IMG/VR virus record: IMGVR_UViG_3300037141_000236
Span: 24,948-88,947 of that record
Reading direction: 5' to 3' (one strand)
DNA length: 64,000 nucleotides
DNA from: a virus
A program made the translations under genes and the position numbers. Shown here piece after piece: positions 33,667 to 41,487 of the stretch. How positions within the stretch are numbered: position 1 is the stretch's first letter; each line of letters opens with the position of its first letter. The notes below the pieces were generated by a model that saw nothing but the letters and a program-made list of their open reading frames with translations, made no database searches and was not told the origin of the DNA.

Positions 33667-34096
33667 AAGCTACCAAATTGCCCATTTACGTAAATGGGAT
33701 AAACTTTATATTGCTGTCGACATTCATGACGTTACTCTAGAAGCGAATTACTCGAAGGGAATACCAACTACCTTCCTAAGTAACGCCAAAGAGGTTCTCC
33801 AACGTCTAACGCAAAGAAAAGACGCTGTATTAATACTTTATACCTGTTCCTTCCCTGCCGAAATTGAACAATACTTAGAATTCTTTAAATCTCACGGTAT
33901 TGAATTCAAACACGTCAATGAAAACCCCGACGCACCAAACACAGCCTTCGGTTGTTTTGATAAGAAGTTCTATTACAACATTCTTATTGAAGACAAAGCC
34001 GGATTCAATCACGTAAAAGATTGGGCTGAAATTGATGAAGCTTTGAATGAGATTGACAAAGCTAGTGTGGATCTCGCACTGAACGCTCCGAGATAA
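33647..34096 (+). CDS. HAD-like phosphatase-related protein
   Basis: A 149-residue protein with a HAD-like first strand YIAVDIHDVTLEA (D25), a second motif LYTCSFP and a C-terminal FYYNILIEDKAGF segment. In the family motif D-x-D-x-(T/V) the second Asp, the general acid/base, is replaced by H27, so activity may be altered. Substrate unknown. Confidence 0.6.
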   Translation: MKDLILRSYQIAHLRKWDKLYIAVDIHDVTLEANYSKGIPTTFLSNAKEVLQRLTQRKDAVLILYTCSFPAEIEQYLEFFKSHGIEFKHVNENPDAPNTAFGCFDKKFYYNILIEDKAGFNHVKDWAEIDEALNEIDKASVDLALNAPR

Positions 34097-34154
34097 ACCT
34101 TTAGAATCAACCTTCTACTCCCTTATTACCCTTCTTTTTAATAAAAACGTTTAC

Positions 34155-34162
34155 TATTTTTA
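34155..34162 (+). promoter_or_regulatory. Candidate promoter, -7 box TATTTTTA
   Basis: TATTTTTAG lies 22 bases before the lipoprotein start. GATTCTAA just downstream mirrors TTAGAATC at 34101. Confidence 0.45.
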
Positions 34163-34184
34163 GATTCTAAACCAATCTAATTAT

Positions 34185-34367
34185 ATGAAACATTTATTAT
34201 CCCGTAACCTTCTTCTCGTATCTGCAATGGTTCTCCTTTGCATAACCATCAACTCTTGTGGTTGTGGTTGTTCGGATAAGAAAGCTGCATTAGTTATTGT
34301 ATCAGATACAACAGCTACAGCTGATACAACCGCAATTATCGTTACCACTTCAGATTCTATAAAATAA
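34185..34367 (+). CDS. Small lipoprotein
   Basis: A 60-residue precursor: basic start, hydrophobic core (residues 9-22) and lipobox INSC with C25 as the lipidated residue, followed by GCGCSDKK and a Thr-rich stretch. The mature peptide of about 36 residues would be anchored in the envelope, where superinfection exclusion is one possible role. Confidence 0.75.
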   Translation: MKHLLSRNLLLVSAMVLLCITINSCGCGCSDKKAALVIVSDTTATADTTAIIVTTSDSIK

Positions 34368-34371
34368 AATT

Positions 34372-34719
34372 ATGGCAAAGAAAAACAAAGTTAAAGCTAT
34401 TGAGTTTGGCGACAAAAGTAAACCTAAACGTTTTACAATCGTCTGTGGGCCTTTTGATCTTGAACATGTCACTGACGGGACACCTTGTGTTTGTAAACAA
34501 TGTGGTGCAAAATTATGGATAAGTGATTCATCCTTGCTTGCCGTTGCCGAAAAAGACCCTGACATAACAATGGAAAATTTACGTGTGCTTTGTGTTCCGT
34601 GTGGGCAAGAAGTCGTAAAGAAAGAAAACATTCAGAAAGCCAATCTAACAGCTCAGCAATTGGAAGAATTGGAAAGGTTCATGAAAGAAAAACCGAAGAC
34701 TCAAAATGGAGAATTATAA
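34372..34719 (+). CDS. Zinc-ribbon protein
   Basis: A 115-residue protein with a four-cysteine zinc ribbon: CVCKQCG (around residues 39-45) and CVPCGQ (about 76-81), followed by a helical tail. It may bind nucleic acid or protein. Overlaps the next gene by 14 bases. Confidence 0.65.
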   Translation: MAKKNKVKAIEFGDKSKPKRFTIVCGPFDLEHVTDGTPCVCKQCGAKLWISDSSLLAVAEKDPDITMENLRVLCVPCGQEVVKKENIQKANLTAQQLEELERFMKEKPKTQNGEL

Positions 34720-35218
34720 GGAGTGGACTTATATGGATAAGAGTGGTTGGAATAGAGGGCCTTGGGATAAAGAACCTGACAAAGCAATTTGGATTGACCC
34801 CACGACTGGTTATCATGTTTCCATTGTAAGGACACATACCGGAGCTTTGTGTGGTTATGTGATGGTACCGAAGTCACACAAAATGTATAAGAAAGCTTAC
34901 GATGACGTTCCTTATGAATGTCACGGCGGATTAACTTTCGGTAGAGAAAAGGAACAAGACAAAGTTCCAAATCAAACAATACAATATATGCCGATGAAAC
35001 GACTTTCATCACCTAAGAAAATGAAAGTGTTTGGTTTCGATTGCGCACACTATGGAGACTTGTCTCCCGGAATGGCTTTAAACTTTGGCAATAGAGAAGA
35101 GACATACAAAGATTGGGTTTATGTAAAGAATGAAGTAGAACAGTTGGCGTTACAGTTTTGGGGTGACGATGATACAGCTGGCGCAATTAACAAAATAAAA
35201 CAAGAGATTGGGTTATGA
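34706..35218 (+). CDS. Hypothetical protein with IKQEIGL tail
   Basis: A 170-residue protein rich in Trp, Lys and Asp, ending NKIKQEIGL, the shared tail. The body is beta-rich and not recognised. The tail overlaps the next start by ATGA. Confidence 0.65.
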   Translation: MENYKEWTYMDKSGWNRGPWDKEPDKAIWIDPTTGYHVSIVRTHTGALCGYVMVPKSHKMYKKAYDDVPYECHGGLTFGREKEQDKVPNQTIQYMPMKRLSSPKKMKVFGFDCAHYGDLSPGMALNFGNREETYKDWVYVKNEVEQLALQFWGDDDTAGAINKIKQEIGL

Positions 35219-35988
35219 GCAGATTCAACATAGGTAATATGGCGCGTTTAAAATCCCCATCAAGTCTTTTGAAAGATGGTTGGGTTAAAGATGCTCTTGG
35301 AGGGTATAGTCATCCAAGCTATTGTTTGACAATTAATTCATCGATGGCAGGGGAACTGGTATATGCTCGTCTTGCATTGATTTCAAGAATTGACGATAAG
35401 CATGTTGAATTTTCGAATATTGGATACACTTGGCCTTTACGTGTAATGGAGAACTGGGAGGAAATTGGTTTGTCAGAAGAGGAACCAGAAGTAATCATTG
35501 AAGAACACCCTGCTAAAGTACATATCACCGCCAGCGTTCTAACTGAACAATCAGCTTTAGCAGAGATATTCTTTACAGACTTTCTTGGGAAACTCGATCC
35601 AATACAAAAGATAAGAGCAGCTAAGGTTCTCATTTCTGAATTTGAACCTCACAATCCCATCCTGCAAAAGCTTTGTGGCGATACAGAAATATTTAATTCT
35701 AAAGACGTCCCAAGAGGAGCCTGGATGAATAATTCCAGAGCCGTCGATACTGGGCCTTACGTTGTAGCATGTCAGAGAATGGGAAGCAGACTTACTTTTG
35801 TTAAGCTTGTTATGAACAAAACAGGTCTTGGGTTGAAAGAAGCAAAGGATGTTGTGGACAATTTGCTTTCGCCTTCTACTCATACAGTTGTTGCCTACAA
35901 TCTTTCTCTTGATTGGGCAAATGAATGGGTGGCAGATATCAATTATGAGTGTCCCGATGCAAATGCCCAGGTGGGAATTTTAATTTAA
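35215..35988 (+). CDS. Protein with ribosomal L7/L12-like C-terminal domain
   Basis: A 257-residue protein. Residues about 191-219 read RLTFVKLVMNKTGLGLKEAKDVVDN, split here as RLTFVKLVMNKT and GLGLKEAKDVVDN, matching the helix-turn-helix core of the L7/L12 C-terminal domain (K-x-x-T-G-L-G-L-K-E-A-K-x-x-V). In ribosomes this domain recruits translation factors. The N-terminal half is barrel-like and not recognised; an EEIGL string occurs at residues 82-86. It may interact with host translation GTPases. Last gene of its operon. Confidence 0.7.
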   Translation: MSRFNIGNMARLKSPSSLLKDGWVKDALGGYSHPSYCLTINSSMAGELVYARLALISRIDDKHVEFSNIGYTWPLRVMENWEEIGLSEEEPEVIIEEHPAKVHITASVLTEQSALAEIFFTDFLGKLDPIQKIRAAKVLISEFEPHNPILQKLCGDTEIFNSKDVPRGAWMNNSRAVDTGPYVVACQRMGSRLTFVKLVMNKTGLGLKEAKDVVDNLLSPSTHTVVAYNLSLDWANEWVADINYECPDANAQVGILI

Positions 35989-36025
35989 ACTAACCTTCTG
36001 AGAGCTTAATTTTGTAGGCGAATGT

Positions 36026-36039
36026 TATTTTTACCTTTA
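36026..36039 (+). promoter_or_regulatory. Candidate promoter before the AAA+ gene
   Basis: TATTTTTA (36026-36033) and overlapping TACCTTTA (36032-36039), with TTTTG at 36010-36014 upstream. Either could be the -7 box. Confidence 0.45.
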
Positions 36040-36076
36040 CCTTTATACAAACATTAAATCTAACAACCTTCCCAAT

Positions 36077-37210
36077 ATGTCAAATAAGTCAAATTTAAAA
36101 GGAGCTAAGAGCATTGCGCAAAAACTTGCAGTTCTTAAAACAAACGAAGAAAAAGCTGAAGCTGCAGGACAAAAACTTGCTGACAAACCAGATGTAGAAC
36201 AAATCTGGGTTGAAACAGGCAGCCAATACTTCCGCAGAGAAATCGGCCGTCACTTCAAACAACTTGATAACGCTGTATATACAGTGGAAATCACACAGAT
36301 GGGCGAATTCTATTTAGAACGTCAAGAAGAACGTTTTGATTTTCCTTACAAAGTTTACGGCCTGGAAAGCAAATTGATCCAACGTACTTTAAAGACTTAT
36401 AAAGCTACAACCGGCAATATGGGTCTTCTATTGAACGGTATCAAAGGAACAGGTAAAACTGTCACTTCAAAGATCCTGGCCAACGAATTGAATATGCCTG
36501 TCATTCTTATTTCCAAATACATTCCTGGTGCCCACTTCTTCCTGAATACCATTGAGCAGGATGTTACCATCTTCATCGATGAATACGAAAAGGTTTACGA
36601 AGAAGATTCTGAAATGCTTGCAATCATGGATGGAGCATTAAACTCCGAGCATAGACGCGTATTCTTATTGACCACAAATAAACTATATGTCAATGAGAAT
36701 CTGTTGCAACGCCCAAGTCGTATTCGTTACTTAAAGACCTTCCAGGACTTGACTCCCGAAATCACCGAAGAGATTGTTGATGATTGTTTGATTCACAAAC
36801 AATTCAAAACAGAGGTTTTAAAGTTCATCGCGAATTTAGAGATCATTACTGTTGACATTGTGAAAGCAGTTGTGAGTGAAGTAAACATTCACGAAGAGCC
36901 GCCATTGAATTTCAAGGATGTATTCAATGTGAAGAAGATCACTGGCAAGTATGATGTATCCATTGTGGACCTTACCGGTGTGTCCATTCCATTTAAAAAG
37001 AATGTAACCATCAATCCAAGAAACTTTGACGATGCCGAACAATATATCGGTTATAACTTCATGGTTGGTAACGAACACTTGGGAAGAATTACAGAAGTGT
37101 TGGATACTCATACGATCAAGATCCAACCTGCCAAAAAGAAATCGAAAGAGATTACTGTTAAATTTGAAAGTGCAGATTCCATTCACAAAAATTACGCATT
37201 TGCGTTTTAA
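36077..37210 (+). CDS. AAA+ ATPase
   Basis: A 377-residue AAA+ protein. Walker A GIKGTGKT at residues 121-128, Walker B TIFIDEYEK near 164-172, and sensor 1 LLTTNK followed by NENLLQRPSRIRYLK. The N terminus is helical; the C-terminal 70 residues form a barrel-like unit (YIGYNFMVGNEHLGRITEVL). The nearest general resemblance is to BCS1-like/phage AAA ATPases; the substrate is unknown. It starts a new transcription unit. Confidence 0.85.
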   Translation: MSNKSNLKGAKSIAQKLAVLKTNEEKAEAAGQKLADKPDVEQIWVETGSQYFRREIGRHFKQLDNAVYTVEITQMGEFYLERQEERFDFPYKVYGLESKLIQRTLKTYKATTGNMGLLLNGIKGTGKTVTSKILANELNMPVILISKYIPGAHFFLNTIEQDVTIFIDEYEKVYEEDSEMLAIMDGALNSEHRRVFLLTTNKLYVNENLLQRPSRIRYLKTFQDLTPEITEEIVDDCLIHKQFKTEVLKFIANLEIITVDIVKAVVSEVNIHEEPPLNFKDVFNVKKITGKYDVSIVDLTGVSIPFKKNVTINPRNFDDAEQYIGYNFMVGNEHLGRITEVLDTHTIKIQPAKKKSKEITVKFESADSIHKNYAFAF

Positions 37211-37212
37211 CA

Positions 37213-37536
37213 ATGGGACCTTTCGAATGGATAGCACCGAAGGCTTATAATCGCTGGAGAACCTTTCGTTTAAAGCGTTATAAGAGGAAGAAAGTAAAGG
37301 AGATGAAACTCATCCCGGAGCAGCTTTACCATATTAAATTCAAAGTAAAGATTGGAGATAAAGTAAGTCCCCAGTTATGCGGCGAGTATGATATTGTAAT
37401 TCCTGCGACCGGGATTTACTTTGCTAAAATAAAGCTACAAGATCATTTAGAAAGAATGATTTCTGCGGAAGTAATAGAGTTTGATATAGTTCAAGATTCC
37501 TCTGAATCTTCTTCGGATTCATCTTCTTCAATGTAA
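37213..37536 (+). CDS. Hypothetical protein with Ser-rich end
   Basis: A 107-residue protein with a basic N-terminal helix (RTFRLKRYKRKKVKEMK), a beta-rich middle and a terminal run of Ser/Asp. The Ser-rich end lies opposite the acidic frame of the minus-strand gene 37491-37613, so one of the two may be a shadow there. Confidence 0.55.
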   Translation: MGPFEWIAPKAYNRWRTFRLKRYKRKKVKEMKLIPEQLYHIKFKVKIGDKVSPQLCGEYDIVIPATGIYFAKIKLQDHLERMISAEVIEFDIVQDSSESSSDSSSSM

Positions 37537-37613
37537 TCCACATCATCGCGACGTTCCACAAGGCTTTGTATACTGCAGGCAATGATAAGTAAAAATAAAA
37601 CAAGTGCTCCCAT
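37491..37613 (-). CDS. Possible antisense small lipoprotein or TM peptide
   Basis: A 40-residue minus-strand frame: hydrophobic start MGALVLFLLIIACS, with a possible lipobox LIIAC, then a strongly acidic tail (ERRDDVDYIEEDESEEDSEE). It fills the 95-base plus-strand gap and overlaps the 3' end of the plus gene. The order signal, then acidic tail is protein-like, but no promoter is evident. Confidence 0.35.
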   Translation of the reverse strand: MGALVLFLLIIACSIQSLVERRDDVDYIEEDESEEDSEES

Positions 37614-37631
37614 TACATATAAATATTTTAA

Positions 37632-37847
37632 ATGAGAACGAATTGTTTAATATGGTCTGTGAAGTATCGAATAAACAACCCCGGTAGTAAATTGAAAGCC
37701 GAATGGGATAGTAAGCTATGTTGGTTTCACTATTATGTTATTGATGGCGAATTTGAGATACATTGTGAGCAGAGATACGAAGGCCGTTGGACACCATTGT
37801 TTGTGCCAAAAATAAGAAAAGTCAAATTAAGAAAGAAAAACAAATGA
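37632..37847 (+). CDS. Small hypothetical protein
   Basis: A 71-residue basic protein rich in Trp and Tyr; beta-rich by appearance, ending KIRKVKLRKKNK. Overlaps the next gene by four bases. Confidence 0.55.
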   Translation: MRTNCLIWSVKYRINNPGSKLKAEWDSKLCWFHYYVIDGEFEIHCEQRYEGRWTPLFVPKIRKVKLRKKNK

Positions 37848-38059
37848 AATTCCCCGAAGATAAAATTATTGCTGAAGTAACCATGACAGCCAAAGAAGAC
37901 GAACATGGTAATAAGCAAACTGTTTCTTTCACAACTGATAAGGTTTCTTTGTTAGACATTGATAAAGGAACCATTGTGTTAAACATTGTGGGCGATGAAG
38001 GAGTTAACATAACTGTTAAATTCACTAAACCGATGGAGGATGAAGTAGAACATGTTTAA
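37844..38059 (+). CDS. Small acidic beta-rich protein
   Basis: A 71-residue protein beginning at 37844 (ATGA overlap). Strand pattern KIIAEVTMTAKEDEHGNKQT with TIVLNIVGDEGVNITVKF suggests an all-beta fold. Unrecognised. Confidence 0.6.
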   Translation: MKFPEDKIIAEVTMTAKEDEHGNKQTVSFTTDKVSLLDIDKGTIVLNIVGDEGVNITVKFTKPMEDEVEHV

Positions 38060-38294
38060 TCTCGGTGATATTGTCGTGCGAATTGATAACAGCCATCACG
38101 GAATGAGTATTGGAATGATTTCCCGTATTGTTGGTTTTGAACGAGATCAACTTAGATTACACGATTTCAATCCAGATACTTCTCATATGCCTGAAAACTT
38201 TAGACACGCAACAGATGAAGAAGCATTCGATTATCGACAAAAACATTACACAAGTACAAAATTACAAATCATGAAAGAAGTTTATGGGGAATGA
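38052..38294 (+). CDS. SH3-like small protein, tail MKEVYGE
   Basis: An 80-residue protein opening with FNLGDIVVRI, the G-D-x-V strand common to the small barrel family of this phage, and ending KLQIMKEVYGE, a Y-type variant of the shared tail. The next gene starts inside the tail codons (ATGGG). First member of the long 38-64 kb array. Confidence 0.65.
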   Translation: MFNLGDIVVRIDNSHHGMSIGMISRIVGFERDQLRLHDFNPDTSHMPENFRHATDEEAFDYRQKHYTSTKLQIMKEVYGE

Positions 38295-38532
38295 ATATGA
38301 TGAAGTGATGAAAGCAATGATTGTAACGTTTGCTACTCGCTTAAAAGAAAACCCCGACGAAGTGATAGTAATTGAATCGTTCATCATTGAAGAAGGATTG
38401 AAATACTTTACTGAAACGGAACAATACGAGTTATGTCAGCTTTTATTAAACTTCACAAAGGATCACCCTGAGAAGGTTATTTTGATGACAAAGAAACAAT
38501 TTTTCGAAGACGACAAATGGGAAACGATATAA
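38284..38532 (+). CDS. Small helical protein
   Basis: An 82-residue acidic helical protein (TFATRLKENPDEVIVIESFI; YELCQLLLNFTKDH). It lacks the shared tail. Overlaps both neighbours. Confidence 0.6.
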   Translation: MGNEYDEVMKAMIVTFATRLKENPDEVIVIESFIIEEGLKYFTETEQYELCQLLLNFTKDHPEKVILMTKKQFFEDDKWETI

Positions 38533-38933
38533 AATATAAATCCGGAGATCGTGTAACAGTTAAGTTGGAAGGTATTCCAGAGTTCGAAGCAAAGATCATG
38601 GCAAAAGAACAATGGAACGCTGATCAGCATGAAAAGAATCTTAATTGGTTCCTTTCCCTTGCCGGTGTTAAACCATCAATTAAAAAATTGATTGGGATAT
38701 TACAAGATGACGATGATAATGGTGATCGTGATTTTACAATTTGGAAACCACAAGATTATGATTGTATTGATGATATCGTTTGGGATTCTTTTGTGGGCAC
38801 ACCGCCGTTCTTCAGAAGACAACATTACTTATGGACACTTGAAAAATATTTCAGACCATCATCCGGTATTATCGCAGAGGAATATAAGATAAAAAAAGAG
38901 ATTTATGGCGAAGGTACCAGACTTAAATTATAA
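38517..38933 (+). CDS. SH3-like small protein, tail IKKEIYG
   Basis: A 138-residue member of the barrel family: IKYKSGDRVTVKL start, aromatic middle, tail YKIKKEIYGEGTRLKL. The next ATG is embedded in the EIYG codons (ATTTATGGC). Confidence 0.65.
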   Translation: MGNDIKYKSGDRVTVKLEGIPEFEAKIMAKEQWNADQHEKNLNWFLSLAGVKPSIKKLIGILQDDDDNGDRDFTIWKPQDYDCIDDIVWDSFVGTPPFFRRQHYLWTLEKYFRPSSGIIAEEYKIKKEIYGEGTRLKL

Positions 38934-39300
38934 TTTCAAAGCAGGTGATATTGTAAGTATCACCCTACCCAGTATTGAAACATTTGAATCTCGCATTGTG
39001 GGATTAGATAATCAATGGGCTACAATTGGTTCTCCTTGGTATTGCGAAATACCAATTGAACTTATTCCGCGCTTGCAAGAAATACAAGACAATCAGGGCA
39101 AGAACCCTTTAATTTGGGTTCTTGGTTTAAAAGCAATGGAAAAACACGTAGTTGAAAAACGTTTTACTCTCGCTCATGGGATATTACCTTTTAAAGAAGG
39201 AATGGGCTATGCCACACTTGATGAGCAATATATCGAAGAAAGCCCTTTTGCACTGGCAGAATTTAAAATAAGAATGGAAACAGGATTGAAATTAAGATAA
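38905..39300 (+). CDS. SH3-like small protein, tail IRMETGL
   Basis: A 131-residue paralog of 38517-38933 (NYNFKAGDIVSITLPS start; WVLGLKAMEKHVVEKRF middle). It ends EFKIRMETGLKLR. The next gene is on the opposite strand, so this tail cannot serve as a coupling signal for a downstream start. Confidence 0.65.
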   Translation: MAKVPDLNYNFKAGDIVSITLPSIETFESRIVGLDNQWATIGSPWYCEIPIELIPRLQEIQDNQGKNPLIWVLGLKAMEKHVVEKRFTLAHGILPFKEGMGYATLDEQYIEESPFALAEFKIRMETGLKLR

Positions 39301-39903
39301 ATCAAATAGGGAATCCAAAGCCTTATTAACATCCACGAATCCAACAACACCATCAACTGTGCCTTGATTACTATACTGCCAAACAGTGTAATGATCCCAT
39401 CCATGAGGAAGTGTAGGTTGATCTTCATTGGCGTACTGAGCAAGCCACAATGGAATCATCCCGAAGGTATGATCTTTAGGAAGATATTGATTAAAGAAAG
39501 GAGTATAACTATAAATCATAATGTTATGCCCTAGATCCTTCATCGTATCAATAAAACATTGAATCCATTCCCTTACAAGTTCCGGAGACAAGTTACTTTT
39601 ATTAGTTTCGATATCTAATACAGGAAGAATATCATAAGCAGGAAATTTATCGAGCGCTGCAGCAAATGCTGTTGCTTCTGCTTTGGCATCAACCATAACG
39701 CCAGGATCATTCATCTCAGCAAAGTGATAATAACCTACTTTAAGTCCCGCCGCTTTAGCATTGGTACCGTGTGATATAGCAGTTGCATCCATAAACTTGA
39801 TACCATCAGTTGATTTAATATAAACGAAAGAAAGCTCTTCAGCTTTTACTTTAGAGAAGTCAGGGTTCCCTTGCCAATGTGAAATGTCTATGCCTAATGC
39901 CAT
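39292..39903 (-). CDS. GH25 lysozyme (endolysin)
   Basis: A 203-residue glycoside hydrolase family 25 muramidase, which cleaves peptidoglycan between MurNAc and GlcNAc. The start at 39903 gives MALGIDISHWQG with catalytic-region D6, and PVLDIETN holds D97 and E99; WLAQYANEDQP and WQYSNQGTVDG are further family segments. A longer upstream frame is available but is not protein-like. No signal peptide, so release would need a holin. Lone minus-strand gene; it overlaps the plus gene end by 9 bases. Confidence 0.88.
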   Translation of the reverse strand: MALGIDISHWQGNPDFSKVKAEELSFVYIKSTDGIKFMDATAISHGTNAKAAGLKVGYYHFAEMNDPGVMVDAKAEATAFAAALDKFPAYDILPVLDIETNKSNLSPELVREWIQCFIDTMKDLGHNIMIYSYTPFFNQYLPKDHTFGMIPLWLAQYANEDQPTLPHGWDHYTVWQYSNQGTVDGVVGFVDVNKALDSLFDLS

Positions 39904-39963
39904 TATGTTACCTATTTTGATCTTTAAATAGGTGTTTTTCAGCAGGTTTATAAATATAAATCG

Positions 39964-39971
39964 TAAATTTA
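39964..39971. promoter_or_regulatory. Symmetric TAAATTTA box in divergent region
   Basis: TAAATTTA is palindromic and lies between the endolysin (minus) and 39992 (plus), so it could be read as a -7 box either way; on the minus strand TTTG lies 12 bases before it. Confidence 0.4.
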
Positions 39972-39991
39972 GCTTATAATACACAAACACT

Positions 39992-40357
39992 ATGAGAGCA
40001 ATCGATGTAAGTAAATTAAAAGTTATCGCTTTGGCCGTACTAATGAGAGCTTCAGGCAAAATACCTGATGATCATATGGAAAACACCTTTTCGGCTGCTT
40101 GGGATCACGCTAAAGAAAGAGAGGAAAGAGAAGGCGATGTTGTAGAAGCTGCAACGTGGAGACAAGAAGGCATAAATGGTATGCAGTTTGGATTTGCATA
40201 TCCAACTTATCTTCAGAAGGGAGAAATGTTTTACGTTATGATTGGCGATGAAGTTGTTGCCGTCGATAAAAAGTATTTGTATCCCGTTTTCGGGCCGACA
40301 GATTCAAAGACAATGAGAGCAGAAGTTGAAAAAATGAAGAAAGAAGTTGGACTATGA
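39992..40357 (+). CDS. Hypothetical protein with MKKEVGL tail
   Basis: A 121-residue protein with a helical N-terminal half (KLKVIALAVLMRASG; FSAAWDHAKEREEREGD) and a beta-rich second half ending VEKMKKEVGL. Not an SH3-type opening, so the tail is attached to a different domain. ATGA overlap with 40354. Confidence 0.65.
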   Translation: MRAIDVSKLKVIALAVLMRASGKIPDDHMENTFSAAWDHAKEREEREGDVVEAATWRQEGINGMQFGFAYPTYLQKGEMFYVMIGDEVVAVDKKYLYPVFGPTDSKTMRAEVEKMKKEVGL

Positions 40358-40608
40358 ATAAAGCCATAACACCTGCAATGCTTCCTTTGTTGAAAGGAAG
40401 CAATGTGAAATGTATCAAAGCTTCCTTTACTGGAGGACTCCTGGTTGAAGGCAAAATTTATACAGTTGAACGAGTTTTGTTGAGAGACAATCAATTGTTA
40501 AAGCTGAAGGGAATTCAAAATCAGAATTTCAGACCGGCAAGGTTTGAATTGGTTATTTATACATTGAAGCTTCGGGAAATAATGATTAAAGAAGAAATTG
40601 GACTATGA
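40354..40608 (+). CDS. Small barrel protein, tail IKEEIGL
   Basis: An 84-residue protein: LLKGSNVKCIKASF then GGLLVEGKIYTVERVLLRD, an SH3/KOW-like plan, ending MIKEEIGL. ATGA overlap on both sides. Confidence 0.65.
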   Translation: MNKAITPAMLPLLKGSNVKCIKASFTGGLLVEGKIYTVERVLLRDNQLLKLKGIQNQNFRPARFELVIYTLKLREIMIKEEIGL

Positions 40609-40859
40609 AACCAGAAGAATTTAGATTAGAAATGATCGTCAGAGTTAAAGATGACGCAAAAGATTCTGACTTCACCCCAGGAGAAAAACTTTTAACAAAA
40701 GGGATCATTTATTTTGAAGGGAATTATTTTATTCTTGTACAAGCCTGGAATAAAGAAAAAAAGAATCTCGGGCCGAACATCAATATCAGCGAAGTTGAGG
40801 TGGTGAAAACTGAAATGGAAGAACAGATGGAGAAAATCAAAAAAGAAATACAATCATGA
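40605..40859 (+). CDS. Small barrel protein, tail IKKEIQS
   Basis: An 84-residue protein starting MKPEEFRLEMIVRVKDDAKD and ending MEKIKKEIQS. Its first ten residues (MKPEEFRLEM) match those of the next gene (MKPEDFRLGA), marking a tandem duplication. Confidence 0.65.
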   Translation: MKPEEFRLEMIVRVKDDAKDSDFTPGEKLLTKGIIYFEGNYFILVQAWNKEKKNLGPNINISEVEVVKTEMEEQMEKIKKEIQS

Positions 40860-41128
40860 AGCCGGAAGATTTTAGATTAGGAGCTACAGCCGTTGTCGTT
40901 GGTGATGATCAAACCGGCTACCATAATGGTGAGGTAATCATAATGAAAGGAGTTTATTGGTCTTGGAGGACTGGATGCCATTATGTTTTAACAAAATCCT
41001 TGCGGGATCAAAACCAAAACTTATCTATTGAAGGAAATATCAGTTTGAGTGCTTTGGAATATCCCACGACACCTTTGGAAAAGGAAATGAAAAGAATTAA
41101 AAGCGAGATCAATAGCGAAGGAAAATGA
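40856..41128 (+). CDS. Small barrel protein, tail IKSEINSEG
   Basis: A 90-residue tandem paralog of 40605-40859, with MKPEDFRLGATAVVVGDD at the start and MKRIKSEINSEGK at the end. ATGA overlap on both sides. Confidence 0.65.
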   Translation: MKPEDFRLGATAVVVGDDQTGYHNGEVIIMKGVYWSWRTGCHYVLTKSLRDQNQNLSIEGNISLSALEYPTTPLEKEMKRIKSEINSEGK

Positions 41129-41457
41129 ATACACACAAATATCATTTAGGCGACATTACTTTAAAAGCAGGTATTGAACATGAAGTTATATCAATCGTTT
41201 GGCAAAAGAGATATAAAACATTTGTTTATGGTATCACAAACGGGTCAAAAGGATCTGTTACCGATACACAAGCTTACTACCATAAATTCCTTCTTGCGGA
41301 TGATAGTTATGATATAATAGAATGGGATACTAACAAACGATTTCTTAAATGTGCAGTACAATTCGTTGAAGAAGATAGTTTATCAATCATTCGAACGGGC
41401 ATAGCTGCCTACATTGAGCAGCATGAACGCATAATCAGAGAAGAAATTGGCTTGTGA
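41125..41457 (+). CDS. Small barrel protein, tail IREEIGL
   Basis: A 110-residue member: KYHLGDITLKAG opening and HERIIREEIGL end. The next gene starts 30 bases later, so the complete tail is kept without start-stop overlap. Confidence 0.65.
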   Translation: MNTHKYHLGDITLKAGIEHEVISIVWQKRYKTFVYGITNGSKGSVTDTQAYYHKFLLADDSYDIIEWDTNKRFLKCAVQFVEEDSLSIIRTGIAAYIEQHERIIREEIGL

Positions 41458-41487
41458 TTTATTCTTAAAAGCCATATTTAATAGTCA

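Noticed and set aside
34201-34367. Thr-rich lipoprotein tail as a repeat-driven toxin motif
   Set aside because: The repeats of TATADTTA are short and low complexity; nothing beyond a small lipoprotein is supported.
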